From Candidatus Litorirhabdus singularis (lineage in GTDB: Bacteria; Pseudomonadota; Gammaproteobacteria; Pseudomonadales; Halieaceae): a DNA stretch of 64,000 nucleotides. The notes under the pieces are model-generated. The model was not told the DNA's origin and searched no databases. It saw only the letters and a program-made list of their open reading frames with translations. Where the stretch lies: contig NZ_SHNN01000002.1 of NCBI RefSeq assembly GCF_026262625.1, positions 1,054,001 to 1,118,000 of the forward strand, in the 5' to 3' direction. A program made the translations under genes and the position numbers. This document shows, in pieces, positions 1 through 9,699 of this stretch (its first letter is position 1; every line of letters begins with the position of its first letter).

Positions 1-2
1 GT

Positions 3-488
3 GCGGACGCCAACAACGAAGTTATTCTGCGTGACGCTAGCAGCCCGAAGTATCTGGCGCAACATCCTTACGGATCGCCCTCGGTATTCAATTTCTATCG
101 GCCAGGTTATGTCGCGCCTGGAACGGAAACCGGGGATGCGGGGATGACCGTACCGGAACTCCAGATATTCAATGCGACTTCTTCGGTGGGATACCCCAAT
201 GTACTTACTCTGTTTTCACTCGGTATAAGCCCGAAGATAGAGGACGGTTTTTCGCCTGCTTTCGTACCCAACTACAGCACAGAGATCTCGCTGGCGGAGG
301 ATGCTGGAGCCTTGCTTGATCACCTTAATCTACTCCTCACGCACGGCACGCTGCGGGAGGACACTAGGGCAAGAATAGCGGAGACACTGTCGCTAATACC
401 GCCCAATAGCGACGAACAGTTGCTGGCCCGCGTTCAGCTGGCGAGCGTAATGGTGATGACAGCACCTGAATATATCGTACTGCGATGA
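3..488 (+). CDS. DUF1800 family protein, C-terminal part (5' end outside window)
   Basis: The reading frame is open from base 3 to the stop at 488, so the gene begins before the window and about 160 C-terminal residues are seen. The segment SPSVFNFYRPGYVAPGT followed by a PELQI segment and a YPN segment is typical of the end of DUF1800 proteins. Their function is not established. They are usually encoded next to an exported DUF1501 protein, and such a gene starts 21 bases downstream. The pair is probably one transcription unit. Family assignment is fairly sure; no enzymatic role can be given. Confidence 0.8.
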   Translation, partial: ADANNEVILRDASSPKYLAQHPYGSPSVFNFYRPGYVAPGTETGDAGMTVPELQIFNATSSVGYPNVLTLFSLGISPKIEDGFSPAFVPNYSTEISLAEDAGALLDHLNLLLTHGTLREDTRARIAETLSLIPPNSDEQLLARVQLASVMVMTAPEYIVLR

Positions 489-509
489 ATCGACAAGAGA
501 ACAAATATT

Positions 510-1928
510 ATGCAAACGCGTAGAAATTTTCTTAAGCTCTCAGCCAGCGCCCCCCTGTTAATGGGAGCTGGTTCTTTGCTCGGTGGTATTCCGGCCATGA
601 GCAGCCAGGCTGCAGAGGTTGGGGGCTACCGCGCATTAGTCTGCATCTTTCTGGATGGTGGTATGGATTCCCACGACACCGTCATTCCTTACGATAACAC
701 CTCTTACCAGAGCTTCGTCAGCCATCGTACTTCGCTGATGAATGCCTATGATTCGACCAACACTGACTCATCGAGAAACCGTAACAACCTGCTGCCACTG
801 GATCCGGTCAGCGCGAGTTTCAGTGGCCGCCAATTCTCATTACCGCCACAAATGGCCGCATTGCACTCGCTGTTTGACCAGGGAAACGCAGCCATCGTTG
901 GTAACGTGGGCCCGCTGCTTCGCCCCGTCGATAGCGCAGCATTGGAAGGCCGGGAAGATTTAACGCCTGCAAGATTGTTTTCGCACAATGATCAGATGTC
1001 GACTTGGATGTCATTCGCTCCTGAGGGCTCATTGACCGGCTGGGGTGGTATGTTCGGGGACGCCGTGACGGCCGTCAGCGCCAATCGAGAGCCCGTTTTT
1101 TCCCAGATTTCGTTGGGCGGAAATAGCGTATTTCTAGCGGGTGATACCGTCGGTGCCTACGAAATGGAAAAAGACGGGATACCCTCGATCGCCTTAATCG
1201 AGGAGGCGGGTAGAAACCTGCCGCTCACCAGCATACCGCTGCAGCTGCAAGGCCTGCTGCGCGACCACTTTGCCTCGGCAGGGAACAATCGCGGCAACCT
1301 GCTGGAGCGCGATATCATTGATCTAAGCCGGGTTTCGCTGGACGCGAACGATAAGATGCGCATTGCCTTAGAGGGAGCCCCAAGCTTTACAACCGAATTC
1401 CCACGCTCTTCACTGGGCAAGCAACTGGCGCAGATCGCCCGCACGATCGCCGTCAGAGATACACTGGGGGCGTCCCGCCAAGTGTTTTATGTAAGAGTCG
1501 GTGGTTTCGACACTCACTCTGACCAGACAACCACGTTACCTTACCTCCAGCAGGACCTATCCGACTCTATTGCCGCCTTCTACGCGGCGACCCAGGAACT
1601 GGGTGTCGAGCAGGATGTCACATCGTTTACTATGTCCGACTTCGGTCGCACACTCACGGCCAACGGTAACGGAACGGATCACGGCTGGGGTGGCCACCAT
1701 TTTGTCGTGGGCGGTAGTGTGCGCGGTGGCGATATCTATGGCGATATCCCTAAGGCAGAACTGGGTCACGCGCAGGATGCGGGCAGTGGCCGTCTCATAC
1801 CCACTATGTCGGTGCAACAATTTGCCAAGCCGCTGGGCTCTTGGTTCGGCTTGTCAGACGAGGATCTGAATACGGCGCTTCCCGGGCTGTCCGAATTCCC
1901 CACAGGTGGGCCCAATCTATTTGTTTAG
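510..1928 (+). CDS. DUF1501 family protein with Tat signal peptide
   Basis: The 472-residue product begins with a twin-arginine signal (TRRNFLK, then a hydrophobic stretch ending near residue 35), so it should be exported folded to the periplasm. The body matches the DUF1501 type, which belongs to the alkaline phosphatase/sulfatase-like fold: LVCIFLDGGMDSHDTVIP near the N-terminus, a GGFDTHSDQ segment and SDFGRT near the middle, and GTDHGWGGHHFVVGG further on. Substrate is unknown. It follows the DUF1800 gene closely, the usual arrangement of this pair. After its stop there is a gap of about 350 bases before the nap genes. Confidence 0.85.
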   Translation: MQTRRNFLKLSASAPLLMGAGSLLGGIPAMSSQAAEVGGYRALVCIFLDGGMDSHDTVIPYDNTSYQSFVSHRTSLMNAYDSTNTDSSRNRNNLLPLDPVSASFSGRQFSLPPQMAALHSLFDQGNAAIVGNVGPLLRPVDSAALEGREDLTPARLFSHNDQMSTWMSFAPEGSLTGWGGMFGDAVTAVSANREPVFSQISLGGNSVFLAGDTVGAYEMEKDGIPSIALIEEAGRNLPLTSIPLQLQGLLRDHFASAGNNRGNLLERDIIDLSRVSLDANDKMRIALEGAPSFTTEFPRSSLGKQLAQIARTIAVRDTLGASRQVFYVRVGGFDTHSDQTTTLPYLQQDLSDSIAAFYAATQELGVEQDVTSFTMSDFGRTLTANGNGTDHGWGGHHFVVGGSVRGGDIYGDIPKAELGHAQDAGSGRLIPTMSVQQFAKPLGSWFGLSDEDLNTALPGLSEFPTGGPNLFV

Positions 1929-2282
1929 TACTGCGCGGTGAGCCCCTAAACGCCTCGGAACAGTTTACGCTTGCGATTTCTACCGCAGGCCATAAGGTAC
2001 TGGCGTTTTAGCGGGCAATACCCTTAGATCAGCAAAGCCAGTCAGCTCACCGCAGCCCGCTTACATTTCTTGTAAGTCGCACAGGATTCTGTGCACTAAC
2101 CTCCCCCATATCGTCACTTTGTTCCGCACAACCCAAATTTTATGGATTTTTTACCGCAGTCATCTGACAGTGCATCTAATCTAGATTAGTATTGCGCCCG
2201 CAGAAGCGTTCCCATACCAAAACACGCGCGGTCCCACCTGCCACTCGTTCACCACAGCAAGCAGCACCACATGGAGCACCAC
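1929..2282. promoter_or_regulatory. Leader region of the nap operon with four inverted repeats
   Basis: No credible gene lies in these 354 bases. Four short perfect dyads sit within 130 bases: CTTACA-N5-TGTAAG at 2060-2076, GCACAG-GATT-CTGTGC at 2079-2094, TTGT-N5-ACAA at 2119-2131, and the unbroken palindrome CTAATCTAGATTAG at 2176-2189. None is a consensus Fnr box (TTGAT-N4-ATCAA) and no clear NarP heptamer pair was recognised. The region must hold the nap promoter; the binding proteins are unknown. Confidence 0.5.
2176..2189. repeat. 14-bp perfect palindrome upstream of napE
   Basis: CTAATCTAGATTAG reads the same on both strands. It ends 93 bases before the napE start, a position suited to an operator or activator site. 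The flanking bases break the symmetry, so the dyad is exactly 14 bp. Which protein would bind is not known. Confidence 0.45.
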
Positions 2283-2432
2283 ATGGAGCAAGCACCTACC
2301 GAGGCGGAGGAAAGACAGACCTTCATACTGCTGGTCGTTTTCCTTGCACCCATATTATCGTTCATGATTGTAGGCGGTTACGGCTTCCTGGTCTGGATGA
2401 GCCAGCTGGTCCTCGGACCCCCGGGAGGTTGA
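2283..2432 (+). CDS. napE: NapE, small membrane subunit of periplasmic nitrate reductase
   Basis: This 49-residue protein has an acidic N-terminus (EQAPTEAEER) and one membrane span (about residues 14-42) with the family motif FLAPILSFMIVGGYGF. NapE/TorE proteins are single-span membrane proteins associated with periplasmic nitrate reductase; their precise role is unclear. I chose the ATG at 2283 because GGAG lies six bases before it; an in-frame ATG at 2271 has no ribosome-binding site. The stop is five bases before napD. A longer open frame in this stretch (2192-2437) is in another register and is not the gene. Confidence 0.85.
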   Translation: MEQAPTEAEERQTFILLVVFLAPILSFMIVGGYGFLVWMSQLVLGPPGG

Positions 2433-2436
2433 AGTA

Positions 2437-2718
2437 ATGAGACTTAATCGACGCGAACTTCTTGGCGGAAAAACCAACACACAACAGGGTCATGTTGCCA
2501 GTCTGGTGGTGCAATGCCTGCCGGACAAACAGAGCAAGACCTGCGCAGCGATAGAGGCACTGCAATCAGCGGAGATTCCGCTGCGTGAGGAAAGCGGCAA
2601 AATGGTCGTTTTAATCGAGGTCGAGAGCGAATCGGAGCTGTTGGAAACCATCACCGAAATAGAATCTATACCCGGCGTCATCAGCGTCAACCTGGCCTTC
2701 CACCAGGTGGATGCGTAA
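2437..2718 (+). CDS. napD: NapD, chaperone for NapA maturation
   Basis: The 93-residue cytoplasmic protein matches the NapD family: [13 protein letters not shown] at the N-terminus, then a ferredoxin-like small fold with an [15 protein letters not shown] ending. NapD binds the Tat signal peptide of NapA and holds it back until the molybdenum cofactor is inserted. It lies between napE and napA, as in many nap operons. The GGGAGG before its start is a good ribosome-binding site. Length is normal for the family. Confidence 0.9.
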   Translation: MRLNRRELLGGKTNTQQGHVASLVVQCLPDKQSKTCAAIEALQSAEIPLREESGKMVVLIEVESESELLETITEIESIPGVISVNLAFHQVDA

Positions 2719-2732
2719 AGGAGCAACACCCC

Positions 2733-5222
2733 ATGAAATCATCACGTCGAGATTTTATCAAAGCCAATGCCATAGCAACGGCTGCCGCCGCCGCTGGCAT
2801 GAGCGCGCCCGTCAGCGCCTCCAATCTGGTGGCCACTGACAATAAACTGAAATGGGCCAAGGCACCCTGTCGCTTCTGCGGCACTGGCTGCAGCATGAAT
2901 GTAGCGACCCGCGACAATCGGGTGGTAGCCACCCACGGAGACATTAAGTCACCCGTGAACAAAGGGCTGGCGTGCGTGAAAGGATACTTTCTGTCCAAGG
3001 TTATGTATGGCGAGGACCGATTGCAGCAGCCACTGCTGCGAATGACCGATGGCAAGTACGACAAGCACGGCGAATTTACCCCGATTAGCTGGGACGCCGC
3101 CTTTGACATCATGGAAGAGAAGTTTAAAGCGACGCTTAAAGAAAAAGGCCCACGCGGCGTCGGCATGTTTGGTTCAGGCCAGTGGACGGTATGGGAAGGC
3201 TATGCTGCTGCCAAATTGTTCAAAGCCGGCTTCCTCTCAAACAATATCGACCCTAACGCTCGCCATTGCATGGCTTCTGCAGTGGTTGGCTTCATGCGTA
3301 CCTTTGGTATTGATGAGCCGATGGGGTGCTATGACGACTTCGAGCATGCAGATGCCTTTGTGCTGTGGGGTTCCAACATGGCCGAGATGCATCCGATTCT
3401 GTGGACGCGCCTGACAGATCGCCGACTCAGTAATCCCCATGTCAAAGTCTGTGTTATGTCCACTTACGAGCATCGCTCATTCGAGCTGGCGGATATTCCC
3501 GTTATATTCAACCCCCAGAGTGATCTGGCCATTCTCAACTACATTGCCAATTACATTATTCAAAACGACGGGGTCAATACAGACTTTGTCGACAAGCACG
3601 TCAATTTTCGTCGCGGCAATACCGACATAGGCTACGGCCTGCGCCCGGAGAACCCACTGGAGCAGGAGGCTGCCAATAGCGACAAGGCTGGTGGCTCACA
3701 GCCCATGAGCTTCGAGGAATTTGCCAAGTTCGTGTCCGATTACGACGCGAAAAAGACCACCGAAATCAGCGGTGTGCCGGAAAAACAACTGATCGAAATG
3801 GCTAAGCTCTACGCCGACCCCAAGACCAAGGTGATGTCACTCTGGACCATGGGGGTCAACCAGCACACTCGCGGTGTCTGGGTGAACAATATGATTTACA
3901 ACCTGCACCTGCTCACTGGCAAGATATCCACACCCGGCAATAGCCCCTTCTCACTAACCGGTCAGCCCTCGGCTTGCGGCACCGCAAGAGAAGTTGGGAC
4001 CTTTTCCCACAGACTGCCGGCAGATATGGTGGTAAACAATCCCGAGCATCGCAAGATAGCCGAGCAAAAATGGAAACTGCCCGCTGACGTCATCCCCGGG
4101 TGGGTCGGCTCCCATGCGGTGCAGCAGAACCGGGATCTCAAAGACGGCAAGATCAACGCCTATTGGGTTCAGGTAAACAACAATGTGCAGGCCGCGCCCA
4201 ACCTCAACGAGGAAACCTTACCCGGCTATCGGAACCCGGATAACTTTATCGTGGTATCCGATGCCTACCCAACGGTAACCGCGCAGGCGGCAGATCTTAT
4301 TCTGCCAACGGCCATGTGGGTGGAGAAAGAAGGCGCCTACGGTAATGCCGAGCGACGTACCCAGTTTTGGCACCAGATGGTAGATGCGCCTGGCGAAGCA
4401 CGCTCGGACCTTTGGCAAATCGTGGAGTTCTCAAAACGTTTCACCACAGACGAAGTCTGGCCTGCTGACATTCTGAATGCCAACCCAGAGTTCAAAGGTA
4501 AAACGCTGTTTGACGTGCTCTATGCCAATGGCCAGGTGGATAAATACCCCCTGAGCGACATTGCGGAAGGCAATCGCAATCAGGAGTCAGAAGAGCTCGG
4601 CTTCTACCTGCAAAAGGGCCTGTTCGAGGAATACGCCAGCTTCGGTCGCGGCAAGGCTCACGACCTCGCCGATTTCGATACCTACCACGAAGAAAGAGGA
4701 TTACGCTGGCCGGTAGTAGAGGGCAAAGAAACCCGCTGGCGCTACAAGGAAGGCTCAGACCCCTATGCCAGAGCAGGCACTGACTTTGACTTCTATGGCA
4801 AACCAGATGGCAAAGCCGTTATATTCGCCCTGCCCTTCGAGCCAGCGCCCGAAATGCCTGACGAAGAGTACGACCTATGGCTGTCCACCGGACGCGTGCT
4901 GGAGCATTGGCACTCTGGCTCGATGACACAGCGCGTACCGGAGCTGCACAAGGCGTTTCCGAACGCGGTGGTCTACATGCATCCGAGTGATGCAAGAAAA
5001 CGGAAATTGCGGCGTGGCGACGAGGTACGGGTGATTTCCAGACGCGGTGAAATTAAGACCCGGGTAGAAACTCGCGGCCGCAACAAACCTCCCGTCGGCC
5101 TTGTTTTCGTGCCCTGGTTTGACGCCAGCCAGCTGATCAATAAGGTAACACTCGACGCCACAGATCCACTGTCAAAACAAACAGACTTTAAAAAATGTGC
5201 TATCAAGATTGAACGGGCATAG
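2733..5222 (+). CDS. napA: NapA, catalytic subunit of periplasmic nitrate reductase
   Basis: The 829-residue protein reduces nitrate to nitrite in the periplasm using bis-MGD molybdenum and a [4Fe-4S] cluster. Visible features are a Tat signal (SSRRDFIK), the cluster cysteines C46, C49, C53 and C81 (C-x2-C-x3-C-x27-C), and the probable molybdenum ligand C179 in the segment [17 protein letters not shown]. Length equals the usual about 830. It is preceded by its chaperone gene napD and followed after 12 bases by napB. The mobA gene at 23883 could supply the guanylated cofactor. Electrons would arrive through NapC and NapB. Confidence 0.97.
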   Translation: MKSSRRDFIKANAIATAAAAAGMSAPVSASNLVATDNKLKWAKAPCRFCGTGCSMNVATRDNRVVATHGDIKSPVNKGLACVKGYFLSKVMYGEDRLQQPLLRMTDGKYDKHGEFTPISWDAAFDIMEEKFKATLKEKGPRGVGMFGSGQWTVWEGYAAAKLFKAGFLSNNIDPNARHCMASAVVGFMRTFGIDEPMGCYDDFEHADAFVLWGSNMAEMHPILWTRLTDRRLSNPHVKVCVMSTYEHRSFELADIPVIFNPQSDLAILNYIANYIIQNDGVNTDFVDKHVNFRRGNTDIGYGLRPENPLEQEAANSDKAGGSQPMSFEEFAKFVSDYDAKKTTEISGVPEKQLIEMAKLYADPKTKVMSLWTMGVNQHTRGVWVNNMIYNLHLLTGKISTPGNSPFSLTGQPSACGTAREVGTFSHRLPADMVVNNPEHRKIAEQKWKLPADVIPGWVGSHAVQQNRDLKDGKINAYWVQVNNNVQAAPNLNEETLPGYRNPDNFIVVSDAYPTVTAQAADLILPTAMWVEKEGAYGNAERRTQFWHQMVDAPGEARSDLWQIVEFSKRFTTDEVWPADILNANPEFKGKTLFDVLYANGQVDKYPLSDIAEGNRNQESEELGFYLQKGLFEEYASFGRGKAHDLADFDTYHEERGLRWPVVEGKETRWRYKEGSDPYARAGTDFDFYGKPDGKAVIFALPFEPAPEMPDEEYDLWLSTGRVLEHWHSGSMTQRVPELHKAFPNAVVYMHPSDARKRKLRRGDEVRVISRRGEIKTRVETRGRNKPPVGLVFVPWFDASQLINKVTLDATDPLSKQTDFKKCAIKIERA

Positions 5223-5234
5223 AGAGATATCACT

Positions 5235-5723
5235 ATGAAAAATGTTATTGCAGTGCTGTCATTCTTGCTACTCACAAGCCTGACGAACTACGGCGCCTTG
5301 GCCGAAGAAAGGTTGATCACCGAAGGCGGTCAGACCACTGCCACCTTACGCAATGGCCCCATTGATGAGGAAGCCAGCCCGCCCAAGATGAGCAAGGTGG
5401 AGAACAATGATATTAAGCGCAAACGCGCCTATCCAATGCAACCGCCGACGATTCCGCACAAAATCGACGGCTACCAGGTAGACCTCAAGGTCAACACCTG
5501 TATGTCCTGTCACAGTCGCAAACGCACGGCAGAAAGCCAGGCGCCAATGGTCAGTGTCACTCATTACATGGACCGCGAAGGTAATTTCCTGGCAGATGTG
5601 TCTCCGCGGCGCTACTTTTGCGAACAATGCCATGTGACGCAGGCAGCAACCAAGCCCCTGATCGGCAACGACTTTATCGACATCGATCAACTGATCAACA
5701 ACGATAGCCCGAAGAGCCACTGA
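5235..5723 (+). CDS. napB: NapB, dihaem cytochrome c subunit of nitrate reductase
   Basis: The 162-residue product has an Sec-type signal peptide ([23 protein letters not shown]) and two CXXCH haem sites, CMSCH and CEQCH. The [19 protein letters not shown] segment is typical of NapB, which passes electrons from NapC to NapA in the periplasm. It is the fourth gene of the operon and ends two bases before napC. Confidence 0.95.
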   Translation: MKNVIAVLSFLLLTSLTNYGALAEERLITEGGQTTATLRNGPIDEEASPPKMSKVENNDIKRKRAYPMQPPTIPHKIDGYQVDLKVNTCMSCHSRKRTAESQAPMVSVTHYMDREGNFLADVSPRRYFCEQCHVTQAATKPLIGNDFIDIDQLINNDSPKSH

Positions 5724-5725
5724 AC

Positions 5726-6304
5726 ATGTTAAAAATCATCAAGCGTTACTGGCTCACTATATCCAGTCCCAGTAAGTACTACAGCCTGGGTTTTTTATCC
5801 TTAGGTGGCTTTGTTATGGGCATCATATTCTGGGGCGGGTTCAACACGGGCATGGAATTGACCAACACAGAAACCTTCTGCACCAGCTGCCACGAGAACA
5901 TCTACGAGGAATTGCAGTCCACTATCCATTTCACCAATCGCTCAGGCGTCAGAGCCATTTGCTCAAGCTGCCATGTTCCCCACGAATGGACCGACAAAAT
6001 TGCGCGTAAAATGCAGGCCTCAAAGGAAGTCTGGGCCTGGGTTACCGGCACCATCAATACACCGGAGAAGTTCGAGGCGAGACGCCGAACGCTCGCGGAA
6101 AACGAGTGGCACCGGCTCAAAGCCAATGATTCATTGGAGTGCCGTAACTGTCACGAGTTCGAATATATGGATTTCACCTGGCAGAGCGAACGCGCCGCTC
6201 AGCAGCACTCTACCGCCCTTATGAGCGGCGAGAAGACCTGCATTGATTGCCACAAGGGCATCGCCCATAAATTGCCCGATATGACAGGCGTAGAGGGCTT
6301 CTAA
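5726..6304 (+). CDS. napC: NapC, membrane-anchored tetrahaem quinol dehydrogenase
   Basis: The 192-residue protein has one N-terminal membrane anchor ([18 protein letters not shown]) and four CXXCH motifs: CTSCH, CSSCH, CRNCH and CIDCH. NapC/NirT proteins take electrons from quinol in the inner membrane and hand them to NapB. No napF, napG or napH follows, so the operon is the short E-D-A-B-C type. The TGTGGGG-like supply route through NapGH is therefore not encoded here. Confidence 0.95.
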   Translation: MLKIIKRYWLTISSPSKYYSLGFLSLGGFVMGIIFWGGFNTGMELTNTETFCTSCHENIYEELQSTIHFTNRSGVRAICSSCHVPHEWTDKIARKMQASKEVWAWVTGTINTPEKFEARRRTLAENEWHRLKANDSLECRNCHEFEYMDFTWQSERAAQQHSTALMSGEKTCIDCHKGIAHKLPDMTGVEGF

Positions 6305-6364
6305 TTCTGCGCCACTGCAGCGGCTCCACCCTTAACGATTCCAACGAAACTGCCGCCTGTTCGT

Positions 6365-6389
6365 GTCTGGCCTCTCGTACCGGCCAGAC
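6365..6389. terminator. Hairpin between convergent napC and aldehyde dehydrogenase genes
   Basis: GTCTGGCC and GGCCAGAC form a perfect 8-bp stem around a 9-base loop, in the gap where the two genes run toward each other. There is no T-run on either side, so it is not a classic intrinsic terminator. Its place suggests transcript ending or 3' end protection for both genes. Confidence 0.35.
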
Positions 6390-6415
6390 CTAGGCTGAGA
6401 GCTACAGCAAAAACA

Positions 6416-7756
6416 TCACGCGGTATAAAGAATCGCCCGCTCGTGGGACAGTTCGCGGAAGCCATGCACACCATGATAACGCCCAATTCCGCTGTTATTG
6501 ACGCCACCAAAGGGCAACCTATGCTCGGCCACATGCATGATGCAGCTGTTCACCGTAACGCCGCCAGACGTGGTGTTATCAAGCACTTCCTCAACAAAGT
6601 CATCGCTCTCAGAAAACACATATAACGCCAATGGCTTGGGCTGTCTATGCAGAGCATCGTAGACTTCTTGCACCTCTTTATAAGGGAAAATCGACAGTAT
6701 CGGCCCAAAGGTTTCTTCACCCAGAATACGGGCGTCATCGGGAAGATTAGTAAAGATGGTCGGATGCACAGATAGCGTTTCTTCAATCACTTCACCGCCG
6801 CATACGACATGCGCGCCTTTTGCCTTCGCATCATCAAGGTAACCCCGGATACGGTCCAGGTTGCGGCGGTCGATGATTTTACCCGCCGCCTCGATATTCA
6901 ACTCACCGTCTTGGTAGAACATAGCCTGGAATGTGGCCTGCGCTACGGCAATAAATTCCTCGGCCATAGCTTCGGGTACGTAGATATTTTCCGGACACAG
7001 ACACACTTGCCCACTGTTCATGTTGCGCAGAAAGGCCACCTTGCCAGCCGCATCCTGCAGATTTGCATCGGCACCGATCACCACCGGGTTTTTACCCCCC
7101 AGTTCCAGAGTCACCGAAGCCAGGTGCTTCGCAGCGGCGGTCATTACCACTCTGCCCACCGCAGGGCTGCCCGTGAAGAATATGTGATCCACCGGCAAAT
7201 CCAATAAATCATTGGCCAGCTCTACTCCGCCCTCAAAGACCGCTATCTCATTCTCGTCAAAGGTCTCACGAATAATTTTGGCGATCACGGCACTCACATG
7301 CGGGGCCATTTCATTGGGCTTTACCAGAGCGCAATTACCCGCAGCGATGATAGGAACCAAAGGTTGGAACACCAGGTTAAATGGGAAATTCCAGGGGCCA
7401 AACAACAGCACTACACCACGCGCCTCATAGACCATTCTCGCGCGCACACCTGGCGAGCCCGCAGAAGGCTCTACTTCTACCGGTGCCATCCACTCTGCGA
7501 GGTTGGCAATGGCATCATCGATATCAGTGTAGCAGGCATCCAGCTCTCCCTGTCCCCCGCCGTCGCCCTTACGCAAGTCGGCGTACAAGGCGGCTTTCAC
7601 TTCGGCCTCATGGGCCTCAATCGCCGCACGCAGCTTCTGTAACTGTTCGATGCGCTGCTGAGTGCTGCGTTTCCGCACAGTCCATTGCTGCTGTGTCTGT
7701 AATTCGAAAATTCGTTCAAGATCGGCCTTGGATACGGCGTTGACAGGTGCGTTCAT
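6416..7756 (-). CDS. Aldehyde dehydrogenase, class 3-like
   Basis: This 446-residue NAD(P)-dependent aldehyde dehydrogenase has the glutamate motif in LELGGKNPVVIG, the catalytic cysteine region NSGQVCLCPENIYV, and a C-terminal GVNNSGIGRYHGVHGFRELSH typical of class 3 and coniferyl-aldehyde types. Length agrees with those short cytosolic enzymes without mitochondrial-type extension. The start has GGGAG nine bases upstream. It would oxidise an aliphatic or aromatic aldehyde to the acid; the substrate cannot be told. The reductase gene at 7931 is divergent, with a shared 174-base promoter region. Confidence 0.88.
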   Translation of the reverse strand: MNAPVNAVSKADLERIFELQTQQQWTVRKRSTQQRIEQLQKLRAAIEAHEAEVKAALYADLRKGDGGGQGELDACYTDIDDAIANLAEWMAPVEVEPSAGSPGVRARMVYEARGVVLLFGPWNFPFNLVFQPLVPIIAAGNCALVKPNEMAPHVSAVIAKIIRETFDENEIAVFEGGVELANDLLDLPVDHIFFTGSPAVGRVVMTAAAKHLASVTLELGGKNPVVIGADANLQDAAGKVAFLRNMNSGQVCLCPENIYVPEAMAEEFIAVAQATFQAMFYQDGELNIEAAGKIIDRRNLDRIRGYLDDAKAKGAHVVCGGEVIEETLSVHPTIFTNLPDDARILGEETFGPILSIFPYKEVQEVYDALHRQPKPLALYVFSESDDFVEEVLDNTTSGGVTVNSCIMHVAEHRLPFGGVNNSGIGRYHGVHGFRELSHERAILYTA

Positions 7757-7930
7757 AGTGGTCTCCCAGAGTAATTGGCATCAGCGTCTAGATTCAGCCT
7801 GAGTATAGACCACTAAAACAACAAAATGACTACTGTCATCATCTATTCCGGCACAGTGAGCGTACACCCTGGGTGTTGTGTGTTATACCTTCGACCTGAT
7901 CACCCTTTTAATAATACAGAGGAATAGAAC

Positions 7931-8950
7931 ATGGAAATCAACCGCCAATGGCTATTAGCCCATCGCCCCAATGGGATGGTCGGCAAGGGTAACTTTGAAT
8001 ACCGCGAAACTGCTGTCCCAGAGCCCGAAGATGGCGAGGTGCTGATCCGCAATCTGTATTTTTCCTTCGACCCCACCCAGCGCGGCTGGATGGAAGATAA
8101 AGAAAGCTACCTGCCGCCCGTGAAAATTGGCGAACCCATGCGAGCCGGCTCAGTAGGTCAGGTCCATGCCAGCCGTCACCCTGATTTCGCGGTTGGCGAC
8201 ATGGTTCAAACCACCGGTGGCTGGCAAGACTTCACTATTGTCGCTCCAGGCAGCAGCATCATGGGGTTGAACAAGTTACCTGAAGGGGTATCACCCGACC
8301 TGGCCCTTTCGGTGATGGGTATTACCGGACTCACCGCCTATTGGGGCATACTGGATCTGGGTGATCCGCAGCCTGGTCAAACCGTGTTGGTTTCCGGTGC
8401 CGCTGGTGCCACCGGTTCAGTGGCAGGGCAGATTGCTCGCATCAAAGGCTGTCGCGTCATCGGCATCGCCGGTGGTCCAGAGAAATGTGCCTGGCTGAAG
8501 GACGTCGCCAAATTTGACGACGTCATCGATTATAAAAATGAAGACGTGGATCAACGCATTGGCGAACTCTGCCCTGACAAAGTCGATATCTTCTTCGACA
8601 ACGTCGGTGGCGACATTCTTGAAGCGGCGCTCAATCACCTGGCCATGAATGCCAGCGTTGTTCTGTGCGGCGGTATCTCATCCTACAACGCCACCGAGCC
8701 CGTACCCGGTCCCACTAACCTGATGAATCTGATTATCGCCCGCGCGCACATGAAAGGTTTTATCGTGCTCGACTACATGGACAGAATCCATATCGCCGTA
8801 CCGGAGTTGCTGGGATGGATAGCCAGCGGTGAACTGGTTTACAACGTGGATATTCAAGAAGGTTTTGACAACATTCCCGATACTCTGAACCGTTTGTTTA
8901 TGGGCAAGAATCTGGGTAAGCAATTGCTTAAGCTGGGCGACCCCGCCTGA
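7931..8950 (+). CDS. NADP-dependent MDR-family oxidoreductase (prostaglandin/leukotriene reductase-like)
   Basis: The 339-residue protein belongs to the zinc-independent medium-chain reductases (YncB/CurA-like group), which reduce the double bond of enones with NADPH. Seen are the N-terminal SFDPTQRGWM segment, the nucleotide-binding motif VSGAAGATGSVAGQIARIKG, and DIFFDNVGGDILEAAL. Zinc-binding residues are not apparent. A GAGG ribosome-binding site precedes the ATG. It is divergent from the aldehyde dehydrogenase, and both may deal with reactive aldehydes or enones; that link is inference. Confidence 0.87.
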   Translation: MEINRQWLLAHRPNGMVGKGNFEYRETAVPEPEDGEVLIRNLYFSFDPTQRGWMEDKESYLPPVKIGEPMRAGSVGQVHASRHPDFAVGDMVQTTGGWQDFTIVAPGSSIMGLNKLPEGVSPDLALSVMGITGLTAYWGILDLGDPQPGQTVLVSGAAGATGSVAGQIARIKGCRVIGIAGGPEKCAWLKDVAKFDDVIDYKNEDVDQRIGELCPDKVDIFFDNVGGDILEAALNHLAMNASVVLCGGISSYNATEPVPGPTNLMNLIIARAHMKGFIVLDYMDRIHIAVPELLGWIASGELVYNVDIQEGFDNIPDTLNRLFMGKNLGKQLLKLGDPA

Positions 8951-8991
8951 GTATTCGGACACACCCATTCTTATAACTTGAAAACATAAAA

Positions 8992-9054
8992 CTGCCTGCA
9001 GCCCCCGACTATGAATACTGACTCACAGTTCACCGTCGGGAGCTGTACCGGCAG
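8992..9054. repeat. Long imperfect inverted repeat between convergent genes
   Basis: Two arms of about 18-20 bases, 8992-9009 and 9035-9054, are near-complements: both contain CTGCC at the outer end and CCCGAC/GTCGGG at the inner end, with small bulges. The central part contains ACTG and CAGT, which can add a short inner stem. The right arm stops directly at the stop codon of the minus-strand gene at 9055. It may act as a bidirectional terminator, though a T-run is absent. Confidence 0.45.
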
Positions 9055-9699
9055 CTAACGGTGATGGCTTTTATATTCTTGAAAACGCCCTTTCTTATAA
9101 CCTGACTCCAACTGAATCCCCAGACTCTTGGCGAACTTACTTAAGCCATTGTATTGATTCACAATGAAGATAATCTCTACCACCTCAGCGGTGGAGTAGT
9201 TATTCATTAGATCGATCATTGTTTCTGGACTGACCTTCGTGCCCATCACCAACTCATCTGCAGTACGAATCAACAATAAATCCGACTCACTCAATTCACC
9301 TCGCGGGTCTTCGTCCAGCAATGCGTTCATGTCTTGTTCGCTAATCCCGGCCTTTAAACCACTAGAATAATGGTGTTCCCACTCATATTCTGATTGCGCT
9401 CTAAAAGAGGTTCGCAACGCCAGTATTTCAAGATCACGTGGGCTAATTTTTGTGACAGAGCCCAGCTTGGTGGCCAGGGGTAAAAATACATATAACAGGG
9501 TTGGATCGTGCGCGATGGTCGCCAGCATATTAATAGGGCTTTTATCATCTTCATCGTCAGAATCCAGAGCGGAAAACACCGCTTTCTGCGACAGACTCCA
9601 TAATTCCTCACTCACCGGAGCAATAATGGGCTCGGCGGCCGCAACGTGGGTAGACCAGGCGGCAAGAAGAATCAGGCATAGGTTCGAGTACTTGTTCAT
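9055..9699 (-). CDS. Exported carboxymuconolactone decarboxylase family protein
   Basis: The 214-residue product has a probable signal peptide (MNKYSNLCLILLAAWSTHVAAA). The core has the CMD/AhpD helix pattern: SPRDLEILALRTSFRAQ, then EYEWEHHYSSGLKAGIS, then VVEIIFIVNQYNGLSKFAKSLGI. The CxxC pair of peroxidase-type AhpD proteins is absent and E/H residues occupy that helix, as in the cysteine-free branch. An exported form is less common. The reaction is unknown. Confidence 0.75.
   Translation of the reverse strand: MNKYSNLCLILLAAWSTHVAAAEPIIAPVSEELWSLSQKAVFSALDSDDEDDKSPINMLATIAHDPTLLYVFLPLATKLGSVTKISPRDLEILALRTSFRAQSEYEWEHHYSSGLKAGISEQDMNALLDEDPRGELSESDLLLIRTADELVMGTKVSPETMIDLMNNYSTAEVVEIIFIVNQYNGLSKFAKSLGIQLESGYKKGRFQEYKSHHR

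Noticed and set aside
2119-2131. TTGT-N5-ACAA as a possible Fnr box of nap
   Set aside because: It lacks the TTGAT/ATCAA half-sites and has the wrong spacing; kept only as a dyad.
2192-2437. 81-residue open frame upstream of napD
   Set aside because: It overlaps napE in another register, has no ribosome-binding site and its product has no recognisable features; the napE frame encodes a clear family member.
5346-5720. 124-residue frame antisense to napB
   Set aside because: Shadow of a haem protein gene; no ribosome-binding site.
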